In this document: piece after piece, positions 8,357-16,653 of the stretch | Layout of the letters: each line of letters begins with the position of its first letter | Position numbering within the stretch: the stretch's first letter is position 1 | Source of the DNA: Streptomyces sp. NBC_01446 | GTDB taxonomy: Bacteria; Actinomycetota; Actinomycetes; Streptomycetales; Streptomycetaceae | Direction of reading: 5' to 3' | NCBI RefSeq assembly: GCF_026340095.1 | Contig: NZ_JAPEPO010000001.1 | Span: 5,728,001-5,792,000 of the forward strand | DNA: 64,000 bases | Translations under genes and position numbers: made by a program | Notes under the pieces: model-generated | Seen by the model: only the letters and a program-made list of their open reading frames with translations | Told to the model about the DNA's origin: nothing | Database searches by the model: none

Positions 8357-8680
8357 ATGCCCATCCAGACAACCAAGCTCAGCGACCCGGCCGTCCGGGC
8401 CTTCGTCACCGCGGTGAACGCCCACGACCGGGAGGCCTTCCGGGCCGCCCTCGCGCCCGGCGCGACCATGTCCGACGACGGGTCCGACCGGGACATCGAG
8501 GAGTGGACCGGCCGCGAGATCTTCGACTCCCACGGGCACATGGAGATCGAGAAGGAGTACGCGCACGGCCTGGCCCTGACCGCCCTCTACCGCAACGACG
8601 CCTGGGGCGAGATGCGGACGAAGTGGCAGTTCGTCGTGGCGGGCGGCAAGGTGACCCGCTTCGAGACCGGCCAGGCGTAA
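8357..8680 (+). CDS. NTF2-like (SnoaL-type) small protein
   Basis: A 107-residue cone-fold protein of the nuclear transport factor 2 / SnoaL superfamily. It begins with the usual helix VRAFVTAVNAHDREAFRAALAP, then alternates acidic and aromatic strands (REIFDSHGHMEIEKEY), and ends with WQFVVAGGKVTRFETGQA, the typical last strand of the family. The ATG at 8357 follows GGAGAGGCAGGAG. No catalytic Asp/His set can be assigned, so it may be an enzyme, a ligand binder or a stress-related protein. It is a single gene diverging from the DoxX gene. Confidence 0.8.
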   Translation: MPIQTTKLSDPAVRAFVTAVNAHDREAFRAALAPGATMSDDGSDRDIEEWTGREIFDSHGHMEIEKEYAHGLALTALYRNDAWGEMRTKWQFVVAGGKVTRFETGQA

Positions 8681-8701
8681 CTCCCCGGTCGGCACTCCCG
8701 G

Positions 8702-9598
8702 TCAGCCGGGAATCCGTACCGCCGCGCCGCTCACCCGGACCCGAGGGTCGCCCTCGCGCAGTGTCACCGTCAGCTCGCCCGGGCGGCCCATGTCCTCGCC
8801 CTGATGGAGAGTGAGGACCGCCTCGGAGGGGACGAGTCCGAGTGCGCGCGCGTACGCGCCGAACGCGGCCGCGGCGGCGCCCGTCGCCGGATCCTCCACG
8901 ACGCCGCCGACCGGGAACGGGTCACGGGCGTGGAAGACGAACTCCGAGGCGCGCCACACCAGTTGGACCGTGGTGAGGCCGAGGCGGTGCATCAGGGCCT
9001 CGAGGCGCGCGAAGTCGTAGGAGAGGTCCGCGAGCCGCGCGCGGGTGGCGGCCGCGAGGACGAGGTGGCGGGCGCCCGCGTACGCGATGCGCGGCGGGAA
9101 CGCCGGGTCGAGGTCGGTGGCGGGCCAGCCGAGCGCGTCGAGCGCCTCGGTCAGGTCTTCGGGCGCCACGTCGGTGATGTGCGGCTCGACGCTCGTGAGC
9201 GTCGCGCGCGGGGTGCCGTCGGCGCCCTGGGCGACCGTCACCGGCACCTCGCCGGCCTGCGTGGCGAAGAGGTAGTCGCCGGGGCCGTGGATCTCGCCGA
9301 GCGCCACGGCCGTCGCCACGGTGGCGTGCCCGCAGAACGGGACCTCGGCCTTGGGGCTGAAGTAGCGGACGGTGTACGAGCGCTGCGCGCCGCCGGGCGC
9401 CGGGGTGCCGTCGGACGCGGGGGTGCCGCCGGGCGCCGGTGTCAGGAACGCCGTCTCGCTGTATCCGAGCCGCGCCGCGGCGGCGAGCATCTCCTCGTCG
9501 TCGAGCGCACGCGCGTCGAGCACGACACCGGCGGGGTTGCCGCCCGCGGGGTCCGTGGTGAAGGCGGTGTAGCGCAGCACGTCGGAGTTGGTGTTCAT
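8702..9598 (-). CDS. PhzF family isomerase/epimerase
   Basis: A 298-residue protein with the duplicated diaminopimelate-epimerase fold of PhzF. Key residues are present: the catalytic Glu in GYSETAF, the His in PFCGHATVATA, and the Asp in VEDPATGAAAAAFG. PhzF itself isomerises DHHA in phenazine synthesis, but most homologues have unknown substrates and there are no phenazine genes here. An insertion of A/P/G/D-rich residues (PAPGGTPASDGTPAPGG, about residues 53-69) is a loop unlike most relatives. A second, shorter PhzF-like gene occurs at 26193-26834. Confidence 0.9.
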   Translation of the reverse strand: MNTNSDVLRYTAFTTDPAGGNPAGVVLDARALDDEEMLAAAARLGYSETAFLTPAPGGTPASDGTPAPGGAQRSYTVRYFSPKAEVPFCGHATVATAVALGEIHGPGDYLFATQAGEVPVTVAQGADGTPRATLTSVEPHITDVAPEDLTEALDALGWPATDLDPAFPPRIAYAGARHLVLAAATRARLADLSYDFARLEALMHRLGLTTVQLVWRASEFVFHARDPFPVGGVVEDPATGAAAAAFGAYARALGLVPSEAVLTLHQGEDMGRPGELTVTLREGDPRVRVSGAAVRIPG

Positions 9599-9717
9599 GA
9601 CGGGGGAGCGTAGCGCGGGCAGCCGCAGCGCGGCCCGGGTTCTCCTGCGGTCCCGTCGGCAGGTCCCCCTGCCCCCGGGCCGCGGAACGGCTGCCCGCCT
9701 TCCCCCTCGGAAGTGGC

Positions 9718-10179
9718 TCAGTGGCAGCTGATCCCGCCGGGCCCGTCACCCCATGAGCAGGAGTCGAGCTGGGTGCCGCTCGGCTTGATGAGGCGGGCCT
9801 TGTCGCCGGTGTTGTTCCAGACGTACGAGCCGCGGCCCCAGTAGCGCACGCCGGAGGCGTTGGTGCCCTTGCCGGTGCGGACCTTGACGGTCTTGCCGGC
9901 GCCGATGTTGTAGCTGCCGAACGTGTACGTGTAGCCGGTGTTGTCCTTGAGCTTGTAGCCCTTGAGCTGGATCGCTGAGCGGGTGTTGTTGTGGATGTTC
10001 ACCCACTCCGCGTTCAGCGACGAGTTCGACCGGTTGTCGCTGCCGGGGCTGTCGTACTGGATGTAGCCCAGGTGCAGACCGCCCTGGTGGGCGGCCGCGG
10101 AAGCCGGGGACGCGGCGAGCAGGGAGACCGACAGGACGCCGGCCGCCAGGGCGGCCGAGGCCGTGGAACGTATGCGCAA
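9718..10179 (-). CDS. Secreted lamin-tail domain (LTD) protein, TTG start
   Basis: A 153-residue exported protein: Sec signal peptide (residues 1-28, hydrophobic core AALAAGVLSVSLLAA, cleavage likely after ASA) and then a single LTD beta-sandwich. The LTD pattern is LNAEWVNIHNNTRSAIQLKGYKL, then TFGSYNIGAGKTVKVRTGKG, then GSYVWNNTGDKARLIKPSG. Bacterial LTDs occur on secreted nucleases and surface proteins; here the domain stands alone. The only start that keeps the signal peptide is TTG at 10179, supported by CGGAG about 6 bases upstream. Two C-terminal cysteines (SCSWG and SCH) may form a disulfide. Confidence 0.87.
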   Translation of the reverse strand: MRIRSTASAALAAGVLSVSLLAASPASAAAHQGGLHLGYIQYDSPGSDNRSNSSLNAEWVNIHNNTRSAIQLKGYKLKDNTGYTYTFGSYNIGAGKTVKVRTGKGTNASGVRYWGRGSYVWNNTGDKARLIKPSGTQLDSCSWGDGPGGISCH

Positions 10180-10284
10180 GGTGTGCTCCGAATGTGAAGT
10201 TCTCGTGGAGAGGTCCTGAGCATACGGGCCGCGCTGCCCTGAATTAGGCCGGTAGGTCCCATTCCGCTTGTGGAGATTAATTCC

Positions 10285-11076
10285 TCAACCGCGGCCGATG
10301 TACGGCATGTTGGTCGCCAGGACCGTCGCGAACTGCACGTTCGCCTCCAGGGGCAGCTCGGCCATGTGCCGCACCGTGCGCGCCACATCCGCGACATCCA
10401 TCACCGGCTCCGGCGCCAGCGTTCCGTTCGCCTGGAGGATCCCGGTCCGCATGCGCTCCGTCATGTCGGTCGCCGCGTTGCCGATGTCGATCTGGCCGCA
10501 CGCGATCCGGTACGGACGCCCGTCCAGGGACAGCGACTTCGTCAGCCCGGTCAGCGCGTGCTTCGTCGTCGTGTACGCGGTCGAGCGCGGCCGCGGCGTG
10601 TGGGCCGAGATGGAGCCGTTGTTGATGATCCGGCCGCCCTGCGGGTCCTGCTCCTTCATCTGCCGGAACGCCGCCTGCGCGCACAGGAACGCGCCGTTGA
10701 GGTTCGTGTCGACGACATGGCGCCAGGCGTCGTACTCCAGGTCCTCGACCGGGGACGCGGGCCCGAACGTGCCCGCGTTGTTGAAGAGCAGGTCGAGGCG
10801 GCCGAACCGGTCGCGTACGGCGGAGAAGAGTGCTGCCACGTCCTCGGGGTTCGAGACGTCGGTCCGTACGGAGAGCGACCTGGCCGCGGCCTCGGGCGCG
10901 AGGGCCGCCGTCGCGTCGAGGGTCTCGGTGCGGCGGCCCGCGAGCGCCACCTGCCAGCCCGCGCGGAGCAGTTCGACGGCGACGGCCCGGCCGATGCCGG
11001 AGCCCGCGCCGGTCACCACGGCGGTCGGTACGGCGGTCGGTTCGTGCGGTTCCGGGGCGTTGTTCTGAGCGTTCAT
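10285..11076 (-). CDS. SDR family NAD(P)-dependent oxidoreductase
   Basis: Classical short-chain dehydrogenase, 263 residues from ATG 11076. Cofactor motif TGAGSGIG at 22-29, structural NNAG at 99-102, catalytic Ser in NNGSIS (about 155-157) and YTTTK at 168-172 (Tyr168, Lys172). ADLAGRRTETLD after the second strand suggests an arginine-rich pocket that favours NADPH. The substrate is unknown. The gene diverges from phoD across a 134-base promoter region; a longer frame to 11145 is not supported. Confidence 0.9.
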   Translation of the reverse strand: MNAQNNAPEPHEPTAVPTAVVTGAGSGIGRAVAVELLRAGWQVALAGRRTETLDATAALAPEAAARSLSVRTDVSNPEDVAALFSAVRDRFGRLDLLFNNAGTFGPASPVEDLEYDAWRHVVDTNLNGAFLCAQAAFRQMKEQDPQGGRIINNGSISAHTPRPRSTAYTTTKHALTGLTKSLSLDGRPYRIACGQIDIGNAATDMTERMRTGILQANGTLAPEPVMDVADVARTVRHMAELPLEANVQFATVLATNMPYIGRG

Positions 11077-11210
11077 GGCCCCGGAGCGTACGGCAGAAGG
11101 GGTTACGCGGAGATCACTCATCCGCCATGTGGCGGCCGTGCGCATGACAGGTCACGGTCGTCCCCCGGCACTCCAATTTCCTCTGACAACAACCGTCAGG
11201 GGAGGGCCAC

Positions 11211-12860
11211 ATGACAGCCGAAGGACGCCATCCGAGCCAGCACTCGCCCGAACTGCGCGCCGCGGCGGGCCACTTGGGCCGCCGTCGCTTCCTCACCGTC
11301 ACGGGCGCCGCCGCCGCGCTCGCCTTCGCCACGAACCTGCCGGCCGCGGGCACCGCGAGTGCCGCCGAGTTCGACGCGCGGAAGATCACCGCCGACCCGT
11401 TCACGCTCGGCGTGGCCTCCGGCGACCCGCTGCCCGCCTCCGTCCTGCTGTGGACGCGCCTGGCCCCGTCCCCGTACGAGGCGGACGGCGGACTGCCCGC
11501 CCAGCGCGTTTCCGTCGAGTGGGAGCTCGCGCACGACGAGCGCTTCCGGCGCGTCGTCAGACGCGGCACGGCCACCGCGCACCCCGAGTTCAACCACTCC
11601 GTCCACGTCGAGGTCGACCACCTCGCGCCGGGCGGCGTCTACTACTACCGCTTCCGCACCGGCAAGTGGGTCAGCGGGACCGGCCGGACGCGCACGGCGC
11701 CCTCCGCCCACGCCCGCACCTCGGCCCTCACCCTCGCCGCGGTCTCCTGCCAGGCCTACCACGACGGCTACTTCACGGCCTACAAGCACCTCGCCGCCGA
11801 CCCCTCCGTGGACGTCGTCTTCCACCTCGGCGACTACCTCTACGAGTACGCCGTGAACTCCGCGGGCGGCGTCCGCGGCTACACGGGCGGCGACGTACTG
11901 CCCGCCCACTTCAACCGCGAGACCGTGACGCTGGAGGACTACCGGCTGCGGTACGCGCTCTACAAGTCCGACCCGGACCTGCGGGCCGCGCACGCCGCGC
12001 ACCCCTTCGTCGTCACCTGGGACGACCACGAGACCGAGAACAACTACGCGGACGACATCGACGAACAGGACGGCCCGCCCGCCGAGTTCCTGCTCCGCCG
12101 CGCCTCCGCGTACCGCGCCTACTGGGAGAACCAGCCCCTGCGCCGCCCGCAGCTTCCGCAGGGCCCCGACGCCCAGATGTACCGGCGCCTGACCTGGGGC
12201 AAGCTGGCCCAGTTCGACATCCTCGACACCCGCCAGTACCGCTCCAACCAGGCGTACGGCGACGGCTCCCACATCCCCGGGCCCGAGTCGGACGACCCGG
12301 CGCGCACCATCACCGGCGCCACACAGGAGCGGTGGCTGATCGACGGCTGGCGCCGCTCGCACGCCCTGTGGAACGTCGTCCCGCAGCAGGTCACCTTCTC
12401 GCAGCGCAAGCTCGACCTGAACGCGGCCGCGAAGGTGTCCATGGACGCGTGGGACGGCTACCGTGCCTCGCGCCAGAGGGTCCTCGCCGGGGCCAGGGCC
12501 GCCGGCGTCGACAACCTGATGGTGCTCACCGGCGACGTCCACGTCGGCTACGCCTTCGACATCAAGGACAACTTCGACGACCCGTCGTCGAAGACCCTCG
12601 GCACGGAGATCGTCGCCACGTCCATCAGCAGCGGCAAGGACGGCGCGGACAAGCCGGCGAACTGGGGCACGTACACCCAGGCCAACCCGCACCTGAAGTT
12701 CTACAACGGACGCCGCGGCTACGTGACGGTCGCGCTCGGCGAGCACGAGGCCCGCGCCGACTTCAAAACGGTCCCGGCGGTGACGACGCCGGGAGCCCCG
12801 ATCGCCACGGCGGCGTCTTTCGTGACGGCAGTGGGCAAGCAGGGCCTGCGCCCGGCATAA
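11211..12860 (+). CDS. phoD: Alkaline phosphatase D (PhoD) family, Tat-exported
   Basis: Extracellular phosphodiesterase/alkaline phosphatase, 549 residues. It has a Tat signal with RRRFLTVTG at about 24-32 and a hydrophobic AAAALAFATNLPAAGTASA, then a PhoD N-terminal Fn3-like domain (about 55-150), then the metallophosphatase domain. Metal and active-site motifs are visible: AAVSCQAYHDGYF (conserved Cys), HLGDYLYEY, WDDHETENNY and LTGDVHVGY. PhoD enzymes use Ca and Fe and release phosphate from diesters in soil. In Streptomyces such genes are usually PhoP-controlled; I did not find a convincing PHO box by eye. A strong hairpin follows the stop codon. Confidence 0.92.
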   Translation: MTAEGRHPSQHSPELRAAAGHLGRRRFLTVTGAAAALAFATNLPAAGTASAAEFDARKITADPFTLGVASGDPLPASVLLWTRLAPSPYEADGGLPAQRVSVEWELAHDERFRRVVRRGTATAHPEFNHSVHVEVDHLAPGGVYYYRFRTGKWVSGTGRTRTAPSAHARTSALTLAAVSCQAYHDGYFTAYKHLAADPSVDVVFHLGDYLYEYAVNSAGGVRGYTGGDVLPAHFNRETVTLEDYRLRYALYKSDPDLRAAHAAHPFVVTWDDHETENNYADDIDEQDGPPAEFLLRRASAYRAYWENQPLRRPQLPQGPDAQMYRRLTWGKLAQFDILDTRQYRSNQAYGDGSHIPGPESDDPARTITGATQERWLIDGWRRSHALWNVVPQQVTFSQRKLDLNAAAKVSMDAWDGYRASRQRVLAGARAAGVDNLMVLTGDVHVGYAFDIKDNFDDPSSKTLGTEIVATSISSGKDGADKPANWGTYTQANPHLKFYNGRRGYVTVALGEHEARADFKTVPAVTTPGAPIATAASFVTAVGKQGLRPA

Positions 12861-12873
12861 CGGGGGCCGGCCA

Positions 12874-12906
12874 CCCCGCGCCCCTGATTCTTTCGGGGGC
12901 GCGGGG
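12874..12906 (+). terminator. Hairpin downstream of phoD
   Basis: A perfect 11-base-pair stem (CCCCGCGCCCC paired with GGGGCGCGGGG) around a 10-base loop, 14 bases after the phoD stop. There is no U-run, as is usual for Streptomyces terminators. It merges into the repeats that follow. Confidence 0.7.
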
Positions 12907-12990
12907 GAGTCCCTTCCGCGGGACGGCGCGCGCGGGGGAGCGCCTTCTCGGGGGACGGCGCGCGCGGGGGAGCGCCTTCTCGGGGGCGCG
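12899..12990 (+). repeat. 32-base tandem repeat, about 2.7 copies
   Basis: Two exact head-to-tail copies of a 32-base unit beginning GGACGGCGCGCGCGGGGGAG start at 12921 and 12953. They are preceded by a degenerate partial copy (12899-12920) and followed by the start of another. It lies between phoD and the Gfo/Idh gene, whose 3' ends face each other. No coding potential is seen. Confidence 0.85.
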
Positions 12991-12998
12991 GACATCTG

Positions 12999-13061
12999 TC
13001 TTCAGGGGCGCGGGGAACTGCGCGACAAGTCCCCACCGCGCGTCACCCGGCGACGAAACCG
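12999..13061. repeat. Streptomyces-type dispersed intergenic sequence
   Basis: Contains the stretch GGGGCGCGGGGAACTGCGCG followed by a C/A-rich tail. From general familiarity this motif is found again and again between genes in Streptomyces chromosomes. It fills the rest of the gap between two converging genes. The call rests on recognition of the motif, not on an alignment. Confidence 0.5.
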
Positions 13062-14063
13062 TCACCGCTCCGACGGATACCGCACCCCGATCCGCTCCCG
13101 GACGGAGTCCAACGTGCGCATCACGGCGAGCGACCCCGCCAGCGGCACGAGCGGCGACTCCGTATCGCCGGCCCGCACCCGGTGCATCACCTCGCCCGCC
13201 TCATGCCGGAGGCTGTCGCGCGGCCCGTCCTCCGCCTCCGCCGTGAACTCCTGCGGCTCCCGCCCGTCGCGGTGCAGCACGAACCGGTCCGGGTAGAAGA
13301 AGCCGTGCGGAATATCGATACGGCCCTTGGATCCGGTGATCGACGCGGTGACCGGAGTGCCCGCGTCGATCGAGCAGTTGAGCAGCGCGTGAGCACCGCT
13401 CTCCCACGAGAGCAGCATTCCCGTACGGAGATCGACGCCCTCGTCCGAGAGCGCCGCTCTCGCGGTCACCTCCGAGGGCTCCCCGAGGATCAGGTGAGCG
13501 AACGACACCGGGTACACGCCCAGATCGAGCAGCGCGCCCCCGCCCTGCGCGGGATCCCGCAGCCGGTGCGCCGGAGGGAAGGGCCCCGCGAGCCCGAAGT
13601 CGGCCTGCACCGTGCGGACTTCACCGATCGCACCGTCGTCGACCAGCGCCTTCAGTCTCCTGATCAGCGGATGGCAGTACATCCACATGGCCTCCATCAG
13701 GAAGAGGCCACGGCTGCGGGCGAGCGTCACCAGCTCCTCCGCCTCGCGCGAGTTCAGCGTGAACGTCTTCTCGCACAGGACCGCCCGGCCCGCCTCCAGG
13801 CACAGCCCGGCGGCCACGCGGTGCGCGGAGTGCGGGGTCGCGACGTACACGACGTCGACGTCCTCGTCCTCGGCGAGCGAGGACCAGTCCCCGTACGCCC
13901 GCGGGATCCCGAACCGCTCCGCGAACGCCTTCGCCGAGGCGTCGGAGCGGGACGCCACGGCGACGACCTCCGCGTCCGGCATGTCGAGAAGGTTCGCCGT
14001 GAAGGACGCGGCGATGCCCCCGGTCGCCAGGACGCCCCACCGCACGCGCTCACGTTCCACCAC
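13062..14063 (-). CDS. Gfo/Idh/MocA family oxidoreductase
   Basis: NAD(P)-dependent oxidoreductase, 333 residues from GTG 14063. Rossmann motif GVLATGGIAASFT near the N terminus (G-x-G-x-I-A), the lid motif CEKTF in place of the common E-K-P, and the C-terminal sugar-type domain with ALLDLGVYPVSFAHLILGEPSEV. Family members act on sugars, inositols or trans-dihydrodiols; the E-K-T variation resembles the dihydrodiol dehydrogenase branch. The long frame to 14186 has no family support upstream. CAGGGGG lies before the GTG pair (14063/14060). It diverges from the efflux pump gene. Confidence 0.87.
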   Translation of the reverse strand: MVERERVRWGVLATGGIAASFTANLLDMPDAEVVAVASRSDASAKAFAERFGIPRAYGDWSSLAEDEDVDVVYVATPHSAHRVAAGLCLEAGRAVLCEKTFTLNSREAEELVTLARSRGLFLMEAMWMYCHPLIRRLKALVDDGAIGEVRTVQADFGLAGPFPPAHRLRDPAQGGGALLDLGVYPVSFAHLILGEPSEVTARAALSDEGVDLRTGMLLSWESGAHALLNCSIDAGTPVTASITGSKGRIDIPHGFFYPDRFVLHRDGREPQEFTAEAEDGPRDSLRHEAGEVMHRVRAGDTESPLVPLAGSLAVMRTLDSVRERIGVRYPSER

Positions 14064-14184
14064 TGAAGGCCCCCTGCCAGGTTCCGGCCACTGCCCTTGC
14101 CGGCACGTCACGAAATGTGGTCTCAACCAATGCACCTGAGCTGAGAGCATAGGTAATCGAATGAACGACCGGGAGGGGAACCGC

Positions 14185-15498
14185 ATGCCGGATCACGGCC
14201 GCCAGCAAGCGTCCGCGCGCGAAGCGCAGCGCATACCCGAGGCGCCACCCGTCGCGGGCCCCACGCTCACCGCCCGCCGCCGCACCGGCTTCCTGGTCAC
14301 CCTCGTACTCGGCGGACTCACCGCCGTACCCCCGCTGTCCATGGACATGTACCTCCCGGCACTGCCGGAGGTCACCGGCGCGCTGCACACCTCGGCCGCC
14401 ACCGCCCAGCTCACCCTCACGGCGTGCCTCACCGGCATGGCGCTCGGACAGCTCGCCGTCGGCCCGATGAGCGACAAGTGGGGCCGCAGGCGCCCCCTCC
14501 TCATCGGCCTCCTCGTCTACATCGCCGCCACCGCGGTCTGCGCCCTCGCCCCCACGGCCCCGCTCCTCATCGGCTTCCGTCTGATGCAGGGCCTCGCCGG
14601 GGCCGCCGGCATCGTGATCGCGCGGGCGGTCGTGCGCGACCTGTACGACGGTGTCGAGATGGCGCGCTTCTTCTCCACCCTCATGCTGATCTCCGGCGTC
14701 GCCCCGATCGTCGCGCCCCTCATCGGCGGCCAGGTCCTGCGGATCACGGACTGGCGCGGCATCTTCGTCGTCCTCACCGTCGTCGGCATCGCGCTGACCG
14801 CCCTCGTCTGGAAGGGCCTGCCCGAGACGCTCGCCCCCGAACGGCGGCACGGCGGAGGCACCGCCGAGGCGCTGCGCACCATGCGCGGCCTCCTCGCCGA
14901 CCGCGTCTTCACCGGCTACATGGTCGCGGGCGGCTTCGCGTTCGCCGCGCTGTTCGCCTACATCAGCGCCTCGCCGTTCGTGGTCCAGGAGATCTACGGC
15001 GCCTCGCCCCAGACCTTCAGCCTCCTGTTCGGCATCAACTCGGTCGGCCTGATCGCCGTGGGCCAGATCAACGGCAAGCTCCTCGTCGGCCGCGTCAGCC
15101 TCGACAAGGCGCTCGCCGTCGGCCTCTGCGTCATCGCGCTCGCCTCCGCCGCGCTCCTGCTCATGGCGACCGGCGTCTTCGGCGACGTGGGACTCGTACC
15201 GATCGCGGCCGGACTGTTCGTCCTCATGTCCGCGATGGGCCTCGCCATGCCCAACACCAACGCCCTCGCCCTGATGCGCACCCCGCACGCCGCGGGCTCC
15301 GCGTCCGCGCTCCTCGGCACGTCCTCCTTCCTGGTCGGCGCGATCGCCTCACCGCTCGTCGGCATCGCGGGCGAGGACACCGCCGTCCCGATGGCCGTGG
15401 TCCAGCTGGCCTGCGCCCTGGCGGCCATCGCATGCTTCATGGGACTGTGCCGCCCCTGGCGGCGCGGGACCGGGCCGACGCGGGAGGCGGAGCACTGA
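14185..15498 (+). CDS. Bcr/CflA family multidrug efflux MFS transporter
   Basis: Proton-coupled drug exporter with 12 predicted membrane helices, 437 residues from ATG 14185. Bcr/CflA signatures: LSMDMYLPALPEV in helix 1, QLTLTACLTGMALGQLAVGPMSDKWGRRRPLL (motif A, loop 2-3), and RLMQGLAGAAGIVIARAVVRDL in helix 4-5. ATG 14185 has GGGAGGGG at ideal spacing; the upstream in-frame ATG at 14161 lacks one. The stop overlaps the proposed CTG start of the serine hydrolase gene, so the two are likely made together. Confidence 0.9.
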   Translation: MPDHGRQQASAREAQRIPEAPPVAGPTLTARRRTGFLVTLVLGGLTAVPPLSMDMYLPALPEVTGALHTSAATAQLTLTACLTGMALGQLAVGPMSDKWGRRRPLLIGLLVYIAATAVCALAPTAPLLIGFRLMQGLAGAAGIVIARAVVRDLYDGVEMARFFSTLMLISGVAPIVAPLIGGQVLRITDWRGIFVVLTVVGIALTALVWKGLPETLAPERRHGGGTAEALRTMRGLLADRVFTGYMVAGGFAFAALFAYISASPFVVQEIYGASPQTFSLLFGINSVGLIAVGQINGKLLVGRVSLDKALAVGLCVIALASAALLLMATGVFGDVGLVPIAAGLFVLMSAMGLAMPNTNALALMRTPHAAGSASALLGTSSFLVGAIASPLVGIAGEDTAVPMAVVQLACALAAIACFMGLCRPWRRGTGPTREAEH

Positions 15499-16622
15499 GT
15501 ACCCCACGACTGCGCCCCGGCACCCCCGAACGCGCCGGGCTCGACCACGACGAGCTGCGCCGCCTCGTCCAGGATGTGCGCGAACTGCCCCGCGGGGCGC
15601 GCCCCTGGTGCGCGGGCGCCGTCGTCCTCGCGGGCCGCGGCCCGGTCGTCGCCGCGCACGAGGCGGCGGGCTGGGGGATGCGGTACCTCGCCTACGACGA
15701 GACGGCCGACCGGGGCGTCGAGCTCCCGCCCGCGTCCCGCGTCCCCATGCGCCCCGACACGGCCTTCGACCTCGCCTCCCTCACCAAGCTCTTCACCACC
15801 GTCGCCGCCGTGCAGCAGCTGGAACGCGGCACCCTCGGCATCGACGCGCGAGTGGGCGCCTACGTCCCCGAGTTCACCGCCGCCGCCGAGCACGACATCA
15901 CGATCCGCCAGCTCCTCACCCACACCTCGGGCCTGCGCCCCGAACTCCCGCTGTACGACTGCCCGGACGACGCGGCGCGCCTGACGGCCCTGCGCACCGA
16001 GGCCCCGTCCTCCCCACCCGGCGCGTACCTCTACTCCGACCTCAACATGCTGCTGCTCCAGCACGTCCTGGAGCGCCTCACCAACCGCCGCCTCGACGTC
16101 CTCGTGCGCGACGGCATCACCCGGCCTCTCGGCATGACCGCGACCGGCTTCGGCCCGCACCCCGGCGCCGCCGCCACCGAGGACCAGCGCCGCCCCTGGG
16201 CCAAGGCCGACCGTGGCCTCCTGCGCGGCATCGTCCACGACGAGAACGCCTGGGCACTCGGCGGCGTCGCCGGTCACGCGGGCCTCTTCTCCACGGCGTA
16301 CGACCTCGCCGTCCTGTGCCGCACCCTGCTGAACGGCGGCTCGTACGGCACCGCCCGCATCCTCGGCCCCGACTACGTCGAGCTGATGCTCACGGCCCCC
16401 GGCCTCGGCTTCCAGCTCGACCAGCCCTGGTTCATGGGCGAGCTCGCGGGCCGCGGCGCGGCCGGACACTGCGGCTTCACCGGCACGTCGCTCGTCCTCG
16501 ACCGCGTCACGGACACGTTCCTGATCCTCCTCGCGAACACGGTCCACCCGCGCCGCAGGCCCCCGCAGAACGGGCCGCGCGCCTCGGCGGCGACGCGTCT
16601 CGCGCGGGCCGCGGGCGCGTAG
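15495..16622 (+). CDS. Serine hydrolase (class C beta-lactamase / PBP-like), probable CTG start
   Basis: Serine-dependent hydrolase of the beta-lactamase/transpeptidase-like fold, 375 residues. Numbering from CTG 15495: nucleophile motif S95-L-T-K98, Y180-S-D in the Y-x-N position, and HTSGL at 143-147. No signal peptide is present, so it is likely cytoplasmic, perhaps an esterase or peptidase rather than a true lactamase. No ATG, GTG or TTG lies at the right distance from a ribosome site. CTG 15495 has GGAGG 7 bases upstream and overlaps the MFS stop as CTGA, just like the usual ATGA/GTGA couplings. Alternatives inside the MFS gene are GTG 15447 and ATG 15432. Confidence 0.85.
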   Translation: MSTPRLRPGTPERAGLDHDELRRLVQDVRELPRGARPWCAGAVVLAGRGPVVAAHEAAGWGMRYLAYDETADRGVELPPASRVPMRPDTAFDLASLTKLFTTVAAVQQLERGTLGIDARVGAYVPEFTAAAEHDITIRQLLTHTSGLRPELPLYDCPDDAARLTALRTEAPSSPPGAYLYSDLNMLLLQHVLERLTNRRLDVLVRDGITRPLGMTATGFGPHPGAAATEDQRRPWAKADRGLLRGIVHDENAWALGGVAGHAGLFSTAYDLAVLCRTLLNGGSYGTARILGPDYVELMLTAPGLGFQLDQPWFMGELAGRGAAGHCGFTGTSLVLDRVTDTFLILLANTVHPRRRPPQNGPRASAATRLARAAGA

Positions 16623-16653
16623 GCAGCCCCCGGGACGACCGTAGAATCACGGG

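Noticed and set aside
14424..15494. Very long plus-strand frame that contains the serine hydrolase at its end
   Set aside because: The first 357 codons are the shifted frame of the MFS gene, with Arg/Pro-rich shadow sequence.
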